Shown here: piece after piece, positions 46,404 through 54,711 of the stretch
How the letters are laid out: each line of letters opens with the position of its first letter
Position numbering within the stretch: position 1 is the stretch's first letter
NCBI GenBank assembly: GCA_965216025.1
Contig: CBDCEX010000017.1
Coordinates: forward strand, 434,001-498,000
Length of the DNA stretch: 64,000 nt
Direction: 5' to 3'
DNA from: JADFQT01 sp965216025
GTDB lineage: Bacteria > Chloroflexota > Dehalococcoidia > Lucifugimonadales > UBA3495
Made by a program: the position numbers and the translations under genes
Notes under the pieces: generated by a model
What the model saw: only the letters and a program-made list of their open reading frames with translations
What the model was told of the DNA's origin: nothing
The model's database searches: none

Positions 46404-47877
46404 CTCGACTTTGTACAAAACTGGGCTGAAGAAAGGAATGAGCGAGGGTTATTAGGCAGGGTAAGCTCCCTTGACCAAACCACCACGAGAGGTCAAGAGA
46501 GTGCTTACTCGCCCGGTGTCGATTATAAGGTTACTGGAGCCCTTTGGCACAATCTTTCAGGCCAAAACTTGGGAGAAAGCCCAGTTGCTGCTGGTCGGTG
46601 CTATCCTCTCCCCAGGCAAGCGTACCGTGACCTCGGCCCTGCGGGTCATGGGACTGAGCCGGGACGGGAATTTTGCTCGTTATCACCATGTCCTCAATCG
46701 GGCCAGGTGGTCATCATTGCAATTGAGCCGGACCTTGCTTTTTCTGCTGCTGCGCCACCTGGACTCTGGAATTGGGCCGCTGGTGTTTGGGATTGACGAG
46801 ACCATAGAACGCCGCCGGGGGAAGCGGATTTCGGCCAAAGGCATTTACCGAGATGGGGTCCGTTCCAGCCAGGGCCATTTCGTAAAAGCCAGCGGGTTGC
46901 GCTGGGTTAGTTTGATGTGGTTGGCCCCCATTCCTTGGGCCGGCCGGGTCTGGGCCTTGCCTTTCCTGACGGTGTTGGCACCTTCGGAGCGGTTTCACCG
47001 GGAACGGGGGCAGCGGCACAAAAAGCTCACCGATTGGGCCCGCCAGATGATTCTGCAACTCCGGCGCTGGTTGCCCCGGCGACCCCTGGTACTGGTAGCC
47101 GACAGCAGCTACGCCGTTCTGGACTTGCTGCACTTTTGCCAATTTATGGCCTCTCCTGTGACTTTCATCACCCGGCTGCGTCTGGATGCCGCTCTATACG
47201 AACCGGTTCCGCCTCGCTCCCCTGGCCAGTTAGGGCGTCCCCGGCTCAAGGGTAAGCGGCTGCCTACCCTAAAAGACCGCCTTGGCCACCCAACAACCCT
47301 TTGGAATACCGTAACGGTCGACTGGTATGACAATACCCACCGCTTGCTGGAAATCGCCTCCCACAGCGCAGTCTGGTATCATCAGGGTAAATCGCCAGTA
47401 CCTATTCGGTGGGTCTTGATTCGTGACCCCTTGGGTGAGTTCCGGCCCCAAGCGTTATTGTGTACCGACCTCAACGTGGCGCCCACCCAAATCATCCAAT
47501 GGTTTGTGTTGCGCTGGCAGCTGGAAGTGACCTTCCAAGAAGTACGCGCTCACCTGGGAGTCGAAACCCAGCGCCAGTGGTCTGACCGGGCCATCGCCCG
47601 GACCACGCCAGTCCTCTTCGGTCTTTTCTCCTGGGTGACCCTGGCAGCGCATTTGCTGGAGGGAAACCAGGGATTTCCGCTGCGCTCGGCCGCCTGGTAT
47701 GCCAAAAGGTTGCCCACCTTCTCCGACGCCATCGCCCTGGTTCGTCATCAGCTGGGGCCTGTTTCTGAGACTTTTTGCATGTCCCCTACAAAACCAGACA
47801 TCCGGAAAGTGTCTCGACCTATGTTTGAACGAATCTTAGATTCCCTTTGTTATGCCGCTTGAATGTACAAAGTCGAG
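46404..47877 (+). mobile_element. IS4/IS701-like insertion sequence
   Basis: Inverted repeats CTCGACTTTGTACA (46404-46417) and complement (47864-47877). The outer four bases are TTAG on the left and CTAA on the right. Both fit the YTAR target of IS701, but they are not a direct repeat, so the two flanks do not come from one insertion event. The element carries one intact transposase and has replaced the N-terminal half of the SagB-like gene. Confidence 0.82.
46471..47862 (+). CDS. DDE transposase, IS4/IS701-like (DDE_5 superfamily)
   Basis: A 463-residue transposase from TTG 46471. It has 'GIDETIERRRGKRISAKGIY' (first Asp), 'RPLVLVADSSYAVLDLLHF' (second Asp) and 'LRWQLEVTFQEVRAHLGVET' (Glu within the Y/W-x-x-E-x-x-F-like block). 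The frame is intact, making this one of the few IS genes here without an indel. Family placement between IS4 and IS701 is by motif impression; a database comparison would settle it. Confidence 0.82.
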   Translation: MTKPPREVKRVLTRPVSIIRLLEPFGTIFQAKTWEKAQLLLVGAILSPGKRTVTSALRVMGLSRDGNFARYHHVLNRARWSSLQLSRTLLFLLLRHLDSGIGPLVFGIDETIERRRGKRISAKGIYRDGVRSSQGHFVKASGLRWVSLMWLAPIPWAGRVWALPFLTVLAPSERFHRERGQRHKKLTDWARQMILQLRRWLPRRPLVLVADSSYAVLDLLHFCQFMASPVTFITRLRLDAALYEPVPPRSPGQLGRPRLKGKRLPTLKDRLGHPTTLWNTVTVDWYDNTHRLLEIASHSAVWYHQGKSPVPIRWVLIRDPLGEFRPQALLCTDLNVAPTQIIQWFVLRWQLEVTFQEVRAHLGVETQRQWSDRAIARTTPVLFGLFSWVTLAAHLLEGNQGFPLRSAAWYAKRLPTFSDAIALVRHQLGPVSETFCMSPTKPDIRKVSRPMFERILDSLCYAA

Positions 47878-48049
47878 CTAAGTAGTCGTGCCGGTTGGGG
47901 TACGGCTGTTGTTGTCCAGCGATTTTGCCCCTATAAATGAAAAGCGAAAATGTCCTCCGGGTCCCTAAGTAGTCGTGCCGGTTGGGGTACGGCTGTTGTT
48001 GTCCAGCGATTTTGCCCCTATAAATGAAAAGCGAAAATGTCCTCCGGGT
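47878..48049. repeat. 85-bp direct repeat with 87-bp period
   Basis: CTAAGTAGTCGTGCCGGTTG opens both copies (47878-47962 and 47965-48049), which are identical and separated by CC. The unit starts exactly at the IS right flank and covers the tail of an ISNCY-like transposase remnant. The period of 87 bp equals that of the unrelated duplication at 20724. Confidence 0.92.
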
Positions 48050-48599
48050 TAGTTGGCGACCGTCGCGGATTGTTTTGATGCCTCTGTCCGGGCCCGCTCC
48101 TTGTCGCTGAGGCACTTGGTGGGCGGGCGATGCCCAACTTTCGAGCGATGGCCAGCTCCGAAAACCCCTGCAGCTTCGCTTTCTGTATCGCGTTCCCTCG
48201 ATTACGCTGTGTCGGTGTCGGCGTCCGAGGCCACCAAACCCGAGCTTTCGCACCCTCATCGGCGTCGCTGAGCGCGGCTTCGCCGCCAGTCATCGGCTCC
48301 AGAGCTACCGCCTCGCCATTTGAGTCTGCGCCAGATGGTGGTTCCCCAGTCCGTTGACGATGCGGTTGACTTCGGAGCCTGGAGAGGCCCGCAGCAGGTT
48401 CGGGCGCCGACGGTGCCGGCCGGCGGGAATAGCCTGTCCCTGGTACTGCACCTCTATCTGGCGTCGGGCCGTTCCAGTACTTCCACCCGCACTCCCGCAT
48501 AGCTGGGACGGTCTTCGCCCGGCAGCAGTTGCACCGTCCGCCACTGGCACTTCACCGTATTGTCCCGAGCCATCTTGCGGGAATGCTCGAAGCAGAGGT
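48050..48599 (-). pseudogene. ISNCY-like transposase, degraded C-terminal remnant
   Basis: Minus-strand reading from the IS66 boundary gives 'YLCFEHSRKMARDNTVK', 'VQLLPGEDRPSYAGVRVEVL', then, in other frames, 'YQGQAIPAGRHR', 'NRIVNGLGNHHLAQ' and a terminal helix-turn-helix 'IQKAKLQGFSELAIARKLGI'. These are recognisable pieces of the C-terminus of ISNCY-type transposases, interrupted by several frameshifts. The N-terminal catalytic part is lost at the IS66 insertion. Family name is from memory of the motif set. Confidence 0.6.
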
Positions 48600-50026
48600 A
48601 ACTGTTCAGACTTGATGAGGTGAATTGGCTCAAAGCCGTTGGAAAAACGCTGGCATGGCCGGGGGAGTTGTGGCATACCAGGGAGGTGGACACTGAACTA
48701 GACCTGAACGCGGCGAGTCGCGAAACTCTGCTGGAGATAATTGCCGGCCAGCGGGCAGTCATTGCCGATTTGCAAAGGCGGATTGGGGTTCTGGAATCCC
48801 GTCCCAACCGGCGCGGGTCGTCGGGGATGCCGGGTAATCAGCCGCACTCCAGCCGGCAAGCGCCGGAGAAAAAGGAGCCCAGAAAGCCGCGCCGCCATGG
48901 CTTCGCCCGCCAGCGCATGACTCCTACCCGGCGGGTGGAGCATGCCGTGGCGGTCTGTCCCGACTGCGGGACTCACCTGAACGGCGGATGGGTACAGCGA
49001 ACTCGGGAAGTCATTGAGCTACCGGTGGCTCCGGTAGAAGTGACCGAGCACGCCCTGGTAGCCCGCATCTGTCCGGTATGCCAGCGGCGCCGGCTGCCCA
49101 AAGAGGCCCTGCAGGGGGTGGTTCTGGGCCAGCAGCGCCTGGGGGTCAATCTGGTAAGCCTGATGGTGACCCTGCGGGAGGAGGGACGGTTGCCCATAAG
49201 AATCATCCAATGGTACCTGGAGACCGTCCATCAGTTGCACCTGAGTGTTGGTGCCATCGTCCAGGCCGTCCATGGAGTAGCCCGTCAGGCTGAGACGGCG
49301 GTGCGAGAGGTGCTCGAGCAAGTCCGCGCCAGTCCCGTGGTGCAGGGCGACGAAACCGGCTGGCGCCAGGACGGGAGCAACGGCTATGTTTGGACCTTCA
49401 GCACTCCCAGCGAACAATACTTCCTGCGTCGGGGTCGGGATAAGGGGGTGGTGGATGAGGTGCTGGATTCCTCCTTCAGCGGAGTGTTGGTCAGTGATTT
49501 CTACGCCGCCTATAACCACTACCCGGGCCTGAAGCAACGGTGCTGGGCTCATCTGCTGCGGGATATCCATGACCTGAAAGGGTTGTACCCAGAAGACGCT
49601 GGGCTGGCTCAGTGGGCCGAGGCGGTTCACCAGGTCTACACGGAGGCCAAGGCCGCGGTCCTTCCCCGAGCCCAGCCAGGCCATCGCACCCAGCTAATGC
49701 TGGAGGAGAAACTAATGGTCTTGGCACGGCCTTTCCTTAAAGATCCCCTGGCGGTTCAGGCCAAGCTCTGCCGGCGCATGGAACGGTTCATCAAGGAACT
49801 GTTTGTCTTCGTGTCGGACCCAGCCGTGCCCTCAGACAACAACGCCGCCGAGCGGAGCCTGCGGCATCTGGTAACCAGTCGCAAGATCAGCGGCGGCACC
49901 CGCTCAGGGCAGGGCACCGACAGCAAGATGACCTTGGCATCCCTCTTTGGCACCTGGCGGGCCAGAGGTCTCAATCCCCTCCTGGAATGCCGCCGGTTGC
50001 TCACTTCCCCTCAACTCTGAACAGTT
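48600..50026 (+). mobile_element. IS66-family element, single-ORF type
   Basis: Inverted ends AACTGTTCAGA (48600-48610) and complement (50016-50026) enclose a single tnpC-like gene without tnpA/tnpB, as in the ISBst12-like subgroup. I see no 8-bp target duplication, and the flanks belong to two different genes (an ISNCY-like transposase left, an arylsulfotransferase-like start right), which implies recombination between copies or a deletion. Confidence 0.82.
48620..50020 (+). CDS. IS66 family transposase
   Basis: A 466-residue transposase with an N-terminal leucine-rich coiled coil ('REVDTELDLNAASRETLLEI'), an IS66 zinc-finger ('VCPDCGTHLNGGW...RICPVCQRRRLPKE') and the DDE domain: 'PVVQGDETGWRQDGSNGYVW' (Asp), 'VLVSDFYAAYNHYPGLKQRC' (Asp), 'FVSDPAVPSDNNAAERSLRH' (Glu). 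The frame is complete. GTG 48620 is the upstream-most start; a later GTG before 'DTELDL' may be the real one. Confidence 0.9.
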   Translation: MNWLKAVGKTLAWPGELWHTREVDTELDLNAASRETLLEIIAGQRAVIADLQRRIGVLESRPNRRGSSGMPGNQPHSSRQAPEKKEPRKPRRHGFARQRMTPTRRVEHAVAVCPDCGTHLNGGWVQRTREVIELPVAPVEVTEHALVARICPVCQRRRLPKEALQGVVLGQQRLGVNLVSLMVTLREEGRLPIRIIQWYLETVHQLHLSVGAIVQAVHGVARQAETAVREVLEQVRASPVVQGDETGWRQDGSNGYVWTFSTPSEQYFLRRGRDKGVVDEVLDSSFSGVLVSDFYAAYNHYPGLKQRCWAHLLRDIHDLKGLYPEDAGLAQWAEAVHQVYTEAKAAVLPRAQPGHRTQLMLEEKLMVLARPFLKDPLAVQAKLCRRMERFIKELFVFVSDPAVPSDNNAAERSLRHLVTSRKISGGTRSGQGTDSKMTLASLFGTWRARGLNPLLECRRLLTSPQL

Positions 50027-50158
50027 TCAAACCCGGCCCTCCAGGTCAATCAGGCGGGCATGGTGGCCTCGATTATTGGTAGTGAGGGTGTACCCCCGAA
50101 AACAGTGCTGGGGAGCGGAATAAATGAGCCCTACCGGATGATGTTGCGACCAACCCAT
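50027..50158 (-). pseudogene. N-terminal remnant resembling an arylsulfotransferase-type protein
   Basis: ATG 50158 follows AGAAGGTGCAAA and encodes 43 residues ending at a TGA formed at the IS66 edge. 'GLIYSAPQHCFRGYTLTTNN' then 'RGHHARLIDLEGRV' resembles the opening beta-propeller blade of bacterial arylsulfotransferase (ASST)-like proteins ('GYTL...LID.DG.V'). The remaining several hundred residues are absent. This is a weak but consistent match, and the identity is an inference. Confidence 0.4.
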
Positions 50159-50324
50159 TTTGCACCTTCTGGTTCTCGAAGACTAGACATCTAAATTGAC
50201 ACCAGCACCGCGCAGGCCCGCACTGTCAACTCCAAAGGCCTTACGCTCCCCGGCACCTCATCGGCTTCCGGAGCCTCCTGCAAGAATTCTCCCTGAGAGC
50301 CTGTGTCAAAAGCCACGATGGGCC

Positions 50325-50440
50325 CTGCGGCAATGCATTCGTCGCTCCGGCGAAAGCCTGAGCCCGGATGCTGCCCCTTGGTTGATACATAGATGACGCT
50401 GGATTCCGGCCCGCGCCGGAATGACATGGAGGAAATCATG
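50325..50440. repeat. dispersed palindromic repeat (C-G-G-A-A-T-G type)
   Basis: CGTCGCTCCGGCGAAAGCCT and, further on, GGATTCCGGCCCGCGCCGGA followed by ATGACATGG have the form of the common 'ATTCCGGC...GAATCC' intergenic repeat. A minus-strand frame across it translates to 'MSFRRGPESS...GFRRSDE', a known sign of this repeat rather than a gene. The 311-bp gap 50159-50469 holds nothing else recognised. Confidence 0.6.
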
Positions 50441-50469
50441 CTATGCCCGGATATCTTTGAACAAAGTTC

Positions 50470-51408
50470 TCATTTCTGGGCCGAAGAGTTGCGGAGGTAA
50501 TGTCGCTTGATTTCAGACTCGTATCGCCTGCCAAGAGAATCACCGTAGTCCTCCAGCCATTCCACCAGCCTGGTTTTTCCGGTAGGTGAGCCTTCAGCTA
50601 CTAACAGTCCGCTCATAAGACCCTTTTGCTCGTCTCTGGTCAGTACCACATCTCTCAAGAGGTTACTGGCTGCTTTGGAGAGTAACAACGCCATTTGCGG
50701 TGGAACATGAACCGGCTTGGACCGGACGCCAATCGCTTTGATGATGAGTTGAATCATAGCCTTGTAAGTAAGGATGTCCGGTCCGGCCGATTCAGCAACA
50801 ACATTCTCCTTGCCCTTACCCGCGGCTACCGCCTGACTAGCCACGTCTTCAACATATACTGGTTGGACCTGGTAGTCACCCCTACCTGGAATTGGGAAGA
50901 AGGGAAATTTTCTCAGGAACCAGGCCACATTGTTGAGCAGGATGTCGCCGGACCCAAAGATCAAGGTTGGCCGTAGAATAGCGTAAGACATACCCAACCC
51001 GCGAATTATCTCTTCAGCCAGTCCCTTGCCCCGAAAATAGGGAAGGGGTGAGTCCGGAGAAGGGTTGGAGACGCTGATGTGAACCACCCGCTCTACTCCT
51101 GCCCGCTCCGCTGCCTTGACCAGAATCCTAATGTTTTCCACAGCTTTGTCAAAGGTCAAAGGGCCGCGTGGGAACCGAATCCAGTAGGTGTTGTATAAAG
51201 TGGACGCCCCATGGAAGACCGCAGCCAGCTGGTCAAGGTTCTGGAAATCGAGCGGGAACGTCCGCACCACGTCAGCCAAAGCATCCTTACCCGGAAGCCG
51301 GTTAGTTAGGGTGCGAACCTCCTGGTCCGAGTCTACCAGTTGCCGGGCTATGGCAGCACCGGTAAACCCAAATGCACCGGTTACCACGGCCACCCCTCGA
51401 CTGCGCAT
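50470..51408 (-). CDS. NAD(P)-dependent epimerase/NmrA-like reductase
   Basis: A 312-residue Rossmann protein of the extended/atypical short-chain dehydrogenase group. The N-terminal 'VAVVTGAFGFTGAAIARQLV' is the dinucleotide-binding GxxGxxG. 'VHISVSNPSPDSPLPYFRGK' aligns with the usual active-site strand, where the YxxxK pair is altered to Tyr-Phe-Arg-Gly-Lys. 'YAILRPTLIFGSGDILLNNV' is the NmrA/complex I NDUFA9-like segment. Substrate and role are unknown. It is the last gene of the chromosomal backbone before the tRNA-Arg fragment. The start is ATG 51408. Confidence 0.83.
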   Translation of the reverse strand: MRSRGVAVVTGAFGFTGAAIARQLVDSDQEVRTLTNRLPGKDALADVVRTFPLDFQNLDQLAAVFHGASTLYNTYWIRFPRGPLTFDKAVENIRILVKAAERAGVERVVHISVSNPSPDSPLPYFRGKGLAEEIIRGLGMSYAILRPTLIFGSGDILLNNVAWFLRKFPFFPIPGRGDYQVQPVYVEDVASQAVAAGKGKENVVAESAGPDILTYKAMIQLIIKAIGVRSKPVHVPPQMALLLSKAASNLLRDVVLTRDEQKGLMSGLLVAEGSPTGKTRLVEWLEDYGDSLGRRYESEIKRHYLRNSSAQK

Positions 51409-51471
51409 CCAGCCCTATCCTAAATGATTAGTGACTGAGAAGATTGTGGACAAGGGCGTTGGTCATATAAG

Positions 51472-51518
51472 TGGCGCCCCAGGCAGGATTCGAACCCGCG
51501 ACCCGCTGCTTAGAAGGC
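51472..51518 (-). tRNA. 3' half of tRNA-Arg(TCT), probable attachment site
   Basis: On the minus strand the anticodon loop CTTCTAA (anticodon TCT), variable region, T-arm GCGGG-TTCGAAT-CCTGC, acceptor CTGGGGC, discriminator G and CCA are present and correctly spaced. The anticodon stem pairs for only three bases and no D-arm or 5' acceptor strand (GCCCCAG) precedes it. It is therefore a 3' fragment rather than a functional tRNA. This is the usual footprint of an integrative element: the intact tRNA should lie at the far right end, beyond the window. Confidence 0.72.
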
Positions 51519-51966
51519 ATTTTGGCTAATACGAACTAGATAGTCAACAGTTTCCGTTGCAATCTTTACCACTTAGCTAATCGAGCTAGACGAATTAGGC
51601 ACATATTTAAAGTCATAAGATACAGTCAGCGGCTGCCTAAAAACATCGTCTGCTCCCACCGGCCCGTCGCCTAATAGGGGGATGTGGAGATCTAAAGGCC
51701 GATCCCTCCGGTCCCCTGCGGCGGGCCGGAAACAACCCCCGGCGTCAGGGCGCAGCATGAACGAAGAGCTTCACTGGCAGCCGATGGCGTCCAGGGACCT
51801 GGACCGGGAGCAACCACCGCACCTGCGGATCTCCGGCGCGGGCCGGCGCCCCCCGGGACCGCAGGCCCAAAACCGCATGGCCCTGGGTGTAAAAGGCGGC
51901 GGGATGTTGGGCCAGTGGTACACCTTGTCTCCGCCCCCGCCTGTGGGGGCAATGCCAAAAACCCGT
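51519..51966. other. 448-bp region at the island edge, no confident gene
   Basis: The part next to the tRNA fragment is AT-richer than the rest. From about 51690 it becomes very GC-rich, with a hairpin CCCCCGCC...GGGGGC near 51935. Minus-strand frames through it are the out-of-frame tail of the helix-turn-helix gene to the right. I see no gene. Confidence 0.4.
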
Positions 51967-52375
51967 CTAACCCGGTCCGAAGGGCCACCAACGCCGTCCC
52001 CGGGGTGACTCCTCCGTCTCTCCAGGCGGCAGCGCCCTGGTCAGCCCCTCCAGCATCGCCTGACTCCTCCAGCAGTTCCCGGTAGCGCCATTCAGCTTCG
52101 TCCAAGAGCTTCCCTCGATAGTCCGCCAGCTCCTGGAGCGCCCTGACCTGCTCCCTTGCCGCCGCCAACTCGGCCTCCGGCGATGGACCAGCATCGACGG
52201 GTTGGCCACCGGGTGCATCGCTGGATAGCCCAGGCGCCAGGACCCACACCTTGGCCCGGTCCCCCCGGCCCTCCCGCTCAATCTCCAACTCCCCCCGCCG
52301 TATCATCCGGTCGAGGGTCGAGGGGGACACCCCCAGCCGCTGCGCTGCCTCCAGCTTGCTCAACCTCTGCTGCAT
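51967..52375 (-). pseudogene. helix-turn-helix (MerR/excisionase-like) protein with coiled coil, frameshifted
   Basis: From ATG 52375: 'MQQRLSKLEAAQRLGVSPST' then 'LDRMIRRGELEIEREGRGDR' is an excisionase/HTH_17 type DNA-binding domain. A linker and a coiled coil follow ('EAELAAAREQVRALQELADY', 'KLLDEAEWRYRELLEES'). Near 52070 the frame changes. The frame ending 'LTRALPPGETEESPRGRRWW' and 'PFGPG' at 51967 has the Trp-rich end seen in related plasmid and island proteins, whereas the original frame runs on to 51692 without sense. It probably regulates transfer or excision functions of the island. Confidence 0.6.
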
Positions 52376-52645
52376 CAGTGGCCCATCCCGATGATGAATC
52401 ATGGTTGACCACAGCATAATCCAGCAACGGGGCCGGCGCTTTTGCGCCTGCCGCGCGGATCCCTGACCCCTGTCCCCGGTATCAAATCAAAAAGGCTCAG
52501 GGAGACCCCCGCAGGCGGTCGAAAATGGGCCATTTCAGGGCCTTTGGGGGGTTGGCCCTTGGGGTGGGGGGTGTTTTTCAGCTACGGAGTATGTCCCTCT
52601 GATTCCGTGGGGGGTACTTAGAAAGGGATTTTCGGCTTTTTAAAG

Positions 52646-53890
52646 CTAAGGGATTGTCACGAAATAATTAGTTGAATTGAGCAGCGCAACGCGGGGTAGC
52701 AGCGAATAATTCCATTCACCATGGAAAGAGTCTCTACGCAAATAGATGGCTTCGAGTTCGTCGTCCGATACGGTGCGCCCGGCCGGGTATCGGTTGGTGT
52801 CCAGTTGGCTCTGAACCCGCAGCCCCGTCCGGGTCGTGGTCGCCCCGATCAAGTTCACCACCACCTCGTGGCTCACCAGCGGCTTTCCGCGCCAGTTCTG
52901 ACTGATCGCGGAGAACAAGCGGTGTTCGATCTTGTTCCACTTGCTGGTCCCTGGTGGGAGGTGGCACACGTCGATTTCAAGGCCCGTCTCATCCGCCAAT
53001 TTCTGCAACTCCAGCTTCCACAAGCGGAGCCGATACCCATTGCTGCCGCCCGCGTCGGCCGTTATCAGCAGCCGAGTGGCGCTCGGGTAGAGCGCCTGCC
53101 CCATGCCGCGCCACCAACGCCGGATGCTCTCGACGGCAAAAGCAGCCGTATCGTGGTCCGTCCCCACACTGACCCAGGCCTCGTTCTGGGCGATATCGTA
53201 CACCCCATAAGGACTGACCCGGCCCAGATCCGGAATCAGGAAGTCATGCACCAGCACTTGCTCCGGCGCTCCCTTGGGACGCAACTCCCGCCCACCGTTC
53301 TTGAAGGGCCCCACCAGTTCCTTCTTCTTCGTGTCCACGGAGATCACCGGCTCTCCCAGGGAGAGTTGCAGTTGCACCGCCCGGTCCAAGTGCTCAAACT
53401 GGGCGTTGCGGTCCGGGTGTTCCGTCCCCGCCAGGGTCTTGCGATTGGCTTGCAAGCTATAGCCCATGTCGTGGAGCAGTTCGGCGACCATGCGATGGCT
53501 GACTTGGTGCCCTTGGCGCTTCAATGCCACCGCCAGTTGACGCACGCTCTTGCAGGTCCAGCGCAGCGGGGACTCGGGATCCCCACGGCTGGTCGGCTCC
53601 ACCAGCCGGTCCAAGTCCTCGCGCAAGCTCGGGTCATGCTCGACGGTGCGCTTCCGGCCGCCTCCAGGATGGCGGATGCGGCCCTTCGCGGCCCCTACGG
53701 CCGGCTGGCCCAACTCCCGTATGCCGCGGCGAATCGTCCCGCGAGAAGCTCCGGTGGCCCTTGCAACCGCTGCCTGGCCACCACGCCCGGCCGCCGACGC
53801 CTCAGCGGCAAGCACCAGCCGCCGCACCCGCTCGTCCACAACGGGGGCAATCGCTTGGTAACGAGCTTGAATCGCTCCTTCAACTATCAC
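52646..53890 (-). CDS. ISAzo13 family transposase
   Basis: A 414-residue transposase from GTG 53890. It has an N-terminal helix-turn-helix ('QAAVARATGASRGTIRRGIREL'), 'LRWTCKSVRQLAVALKRQGH', the diagnostic 'PVISVDTKKKELVGPFKNGG' with the first catalytic Asp, 'LLITADAGGSNGYRLRLWK' with the second, and 'CHLPPGTSKWNKIEHRLFSA' with the Glu. The frame is complete and ends just at the left inverted repeat. It is probably active or recently so. Confidence 0.9.
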   Translation of the reverse strand: MIVEGAIQARYQAIAPVVDERVRRLVLAAEASAAGRGGQAAVARATGASRGTIRRGIRELGQPAVGAAKGRIRHPGGGRKRTVEHDPSLREDLDRLVEPTSRGDPESPLRWTCKSVRQLAVALKRQGHQVSHRMVAELLHDMGYSLQANRKTLAGTEHPDRNAQFEHLDRAVQLQLSLGEPVISVDTKKKELVGPFKNGGRELRPKGAPEQVLVHDFLIPDLGRVSPYGVYDIAQNEAWVSVGTDHDTAAFAVESIRRWWRGMGQALYPSATRLLITADAGGSNGYRLRLWKLELQKLADETGLEIDVCHLPPGTSKWNKIEHRLFSAISQNWRGKPLVSHEVVVNLIGATTTRTGLRVQSQLDTNRYPAGRTVSDDELEAIYLRRDSFHGEWNYSLLPRVALLNSTNYFVTIP

Positions 53891-53939
53891 CCATTAAGTA
53901 TAGCTGAGCATGTAGTAAAGAACAAGTTATTTCGTGACA
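52655..53939 (-). mobile_element. ISAzo13-family insertion sequence
   Basis: Inverted ends TGTCACGAAATAA (52655-52667) and complement (53927-53939) enclose one transposase gene. The 20-bp motif GTATGTCCCTCTGATTCC occurs outside both ends (about 52588 and 53948) and a third time near 54107, so the surrounding sequence is itself repetitive. No simple target duplication is evident at the immediate borders. Confidence 0.85.
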
Positions 53940-54225
53940 GTACCTAAGGTATGTCCCTCTGATTCCACGAGTCAAGATCGGGTGGTTCCTCGGAATTTTA
54001 CAGTGGGGTCAGGTTCAAATGGGTGCAACAATTTTCCGACGGGGGACCGACCCCCCCCTACACCCCCCCTGGTTGTTACTGTAAATAGATACGATTTCAA
54101 TGGAAGGTATAGCCCTCTGATTCCGTAGCAGTTTTGGGCCCTGGCCGCGCCTTGACCCTGTCTCAAAAGCGGGGTTGGAGCCAGCCTCGCGTCGGGGGTT
54201 CGGCCCCCGGCGCCTTCCTGTATCG

Positions 54226-54306
54226 CTACCGCTTGACATCTTCTCCGTTGTTGATTGCGTCCATCATCGCGAGGTCTCCGGCGACCTTCCTGGCATTGTC
54301 CGTCAT
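54226..54306 (-). CDS. very small hypothetical protein
   Basis: ATG 54306 overlaps the corrected stop of the membrane protein upstream (GCATGA) and encodes 26 residues, 'MTDNARKVAGDLAMMDAINN' plus 'GEDVKR'. The ATGA overlap suggests translational coupling. The uncorrected upstream frame would instead fuse these residues to the membrane protein. It may be a short accessory peptide or the start of a truncated gene. Confidence 0.35.
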   Translation of the reverse strand: MTDNARKVAGDLAMMDAINNGEDVKR

Positions 54307-54711
54307 GCGGCCTCCATCAGCAGAACGGTGCTGGTCAGGGCGTAGACGAAGAGCGCAGCGGTGGGTGAAATCCGGCTGGAGGGGCTGGTGGCCAGGAATT
54401 CGATCAGGCAGGTAGGTGAAGAGGAGCAGCATTCCCACAGCGCCGGTCAGCAGGGTGGCGGCGTTGTGGGGCAGTTGCTCCAGGCTGGTCCCTCCCCGGC
54501 CGCGGGCTTCCGCCGACTCCCGGAGGTTCACCAGCACGTTGATGGCCATGACCGTCAGGAGCAGCGGGGTGGTGAGGTGGATGAACCTGGCTGCCTCCAG
54601 GGGATCGAACCTGGAGGGCAGCCAGTTCAGGGTGCCCAGGATGAGCGGGATGAAGGCTCCGGCGATTATGCAGGCTATGCCGAGCAGTCGCTTGCTGATG
54701 TTGACGGTCAT
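54303..54711 (-). pseudogene. small integral membrane protein, frameshifted
   Basis: ATG 54711 follows GGAGGGAATGAG. The first frame encodes three hydrophobic segments: 'LLGIACIIAGAFIPLILGTL', 'LTTPLLLTVMAINVLVNLRE' and 'ATLLTGAVGMLLLFTYL'. After about 54410 a shifted frame continues as 'CLIEFLATSPSSRISPTAAL' and 'FVYALTSTVLLMEAA', a plausible fourth membrane helix, ending at TGA 54303 in overlap with the next start. A single-base indel in the CTGCCTGATCG area explains this. No family recognised; possibly a conjugation or phage-type membrane component. Confidence 0.5.

Noticed and set aside
50191..50439. Possible 82-residue gene on the minus strand
   Set aside because: Its translation (F-R-R-G-P-E-S-S and G-F-R-R-S-D-E) is the known signature of a dispersed palindromic repeat, not of a protein.
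51480..51600. A complete tRNA gene
   Set aside because: Only the anticodon loop through CCA is present; the 5' acceptor strand and D-arm cannot be found upstream on the minus strand.
52721..53947. Long open frame (over 400 codons) on the plus strand
   Set aside because: It is antisense to the ISAzo13 transposase, whose catalytic motifs are clear. The plus-strand translation has no family-like features and arises from high GC.
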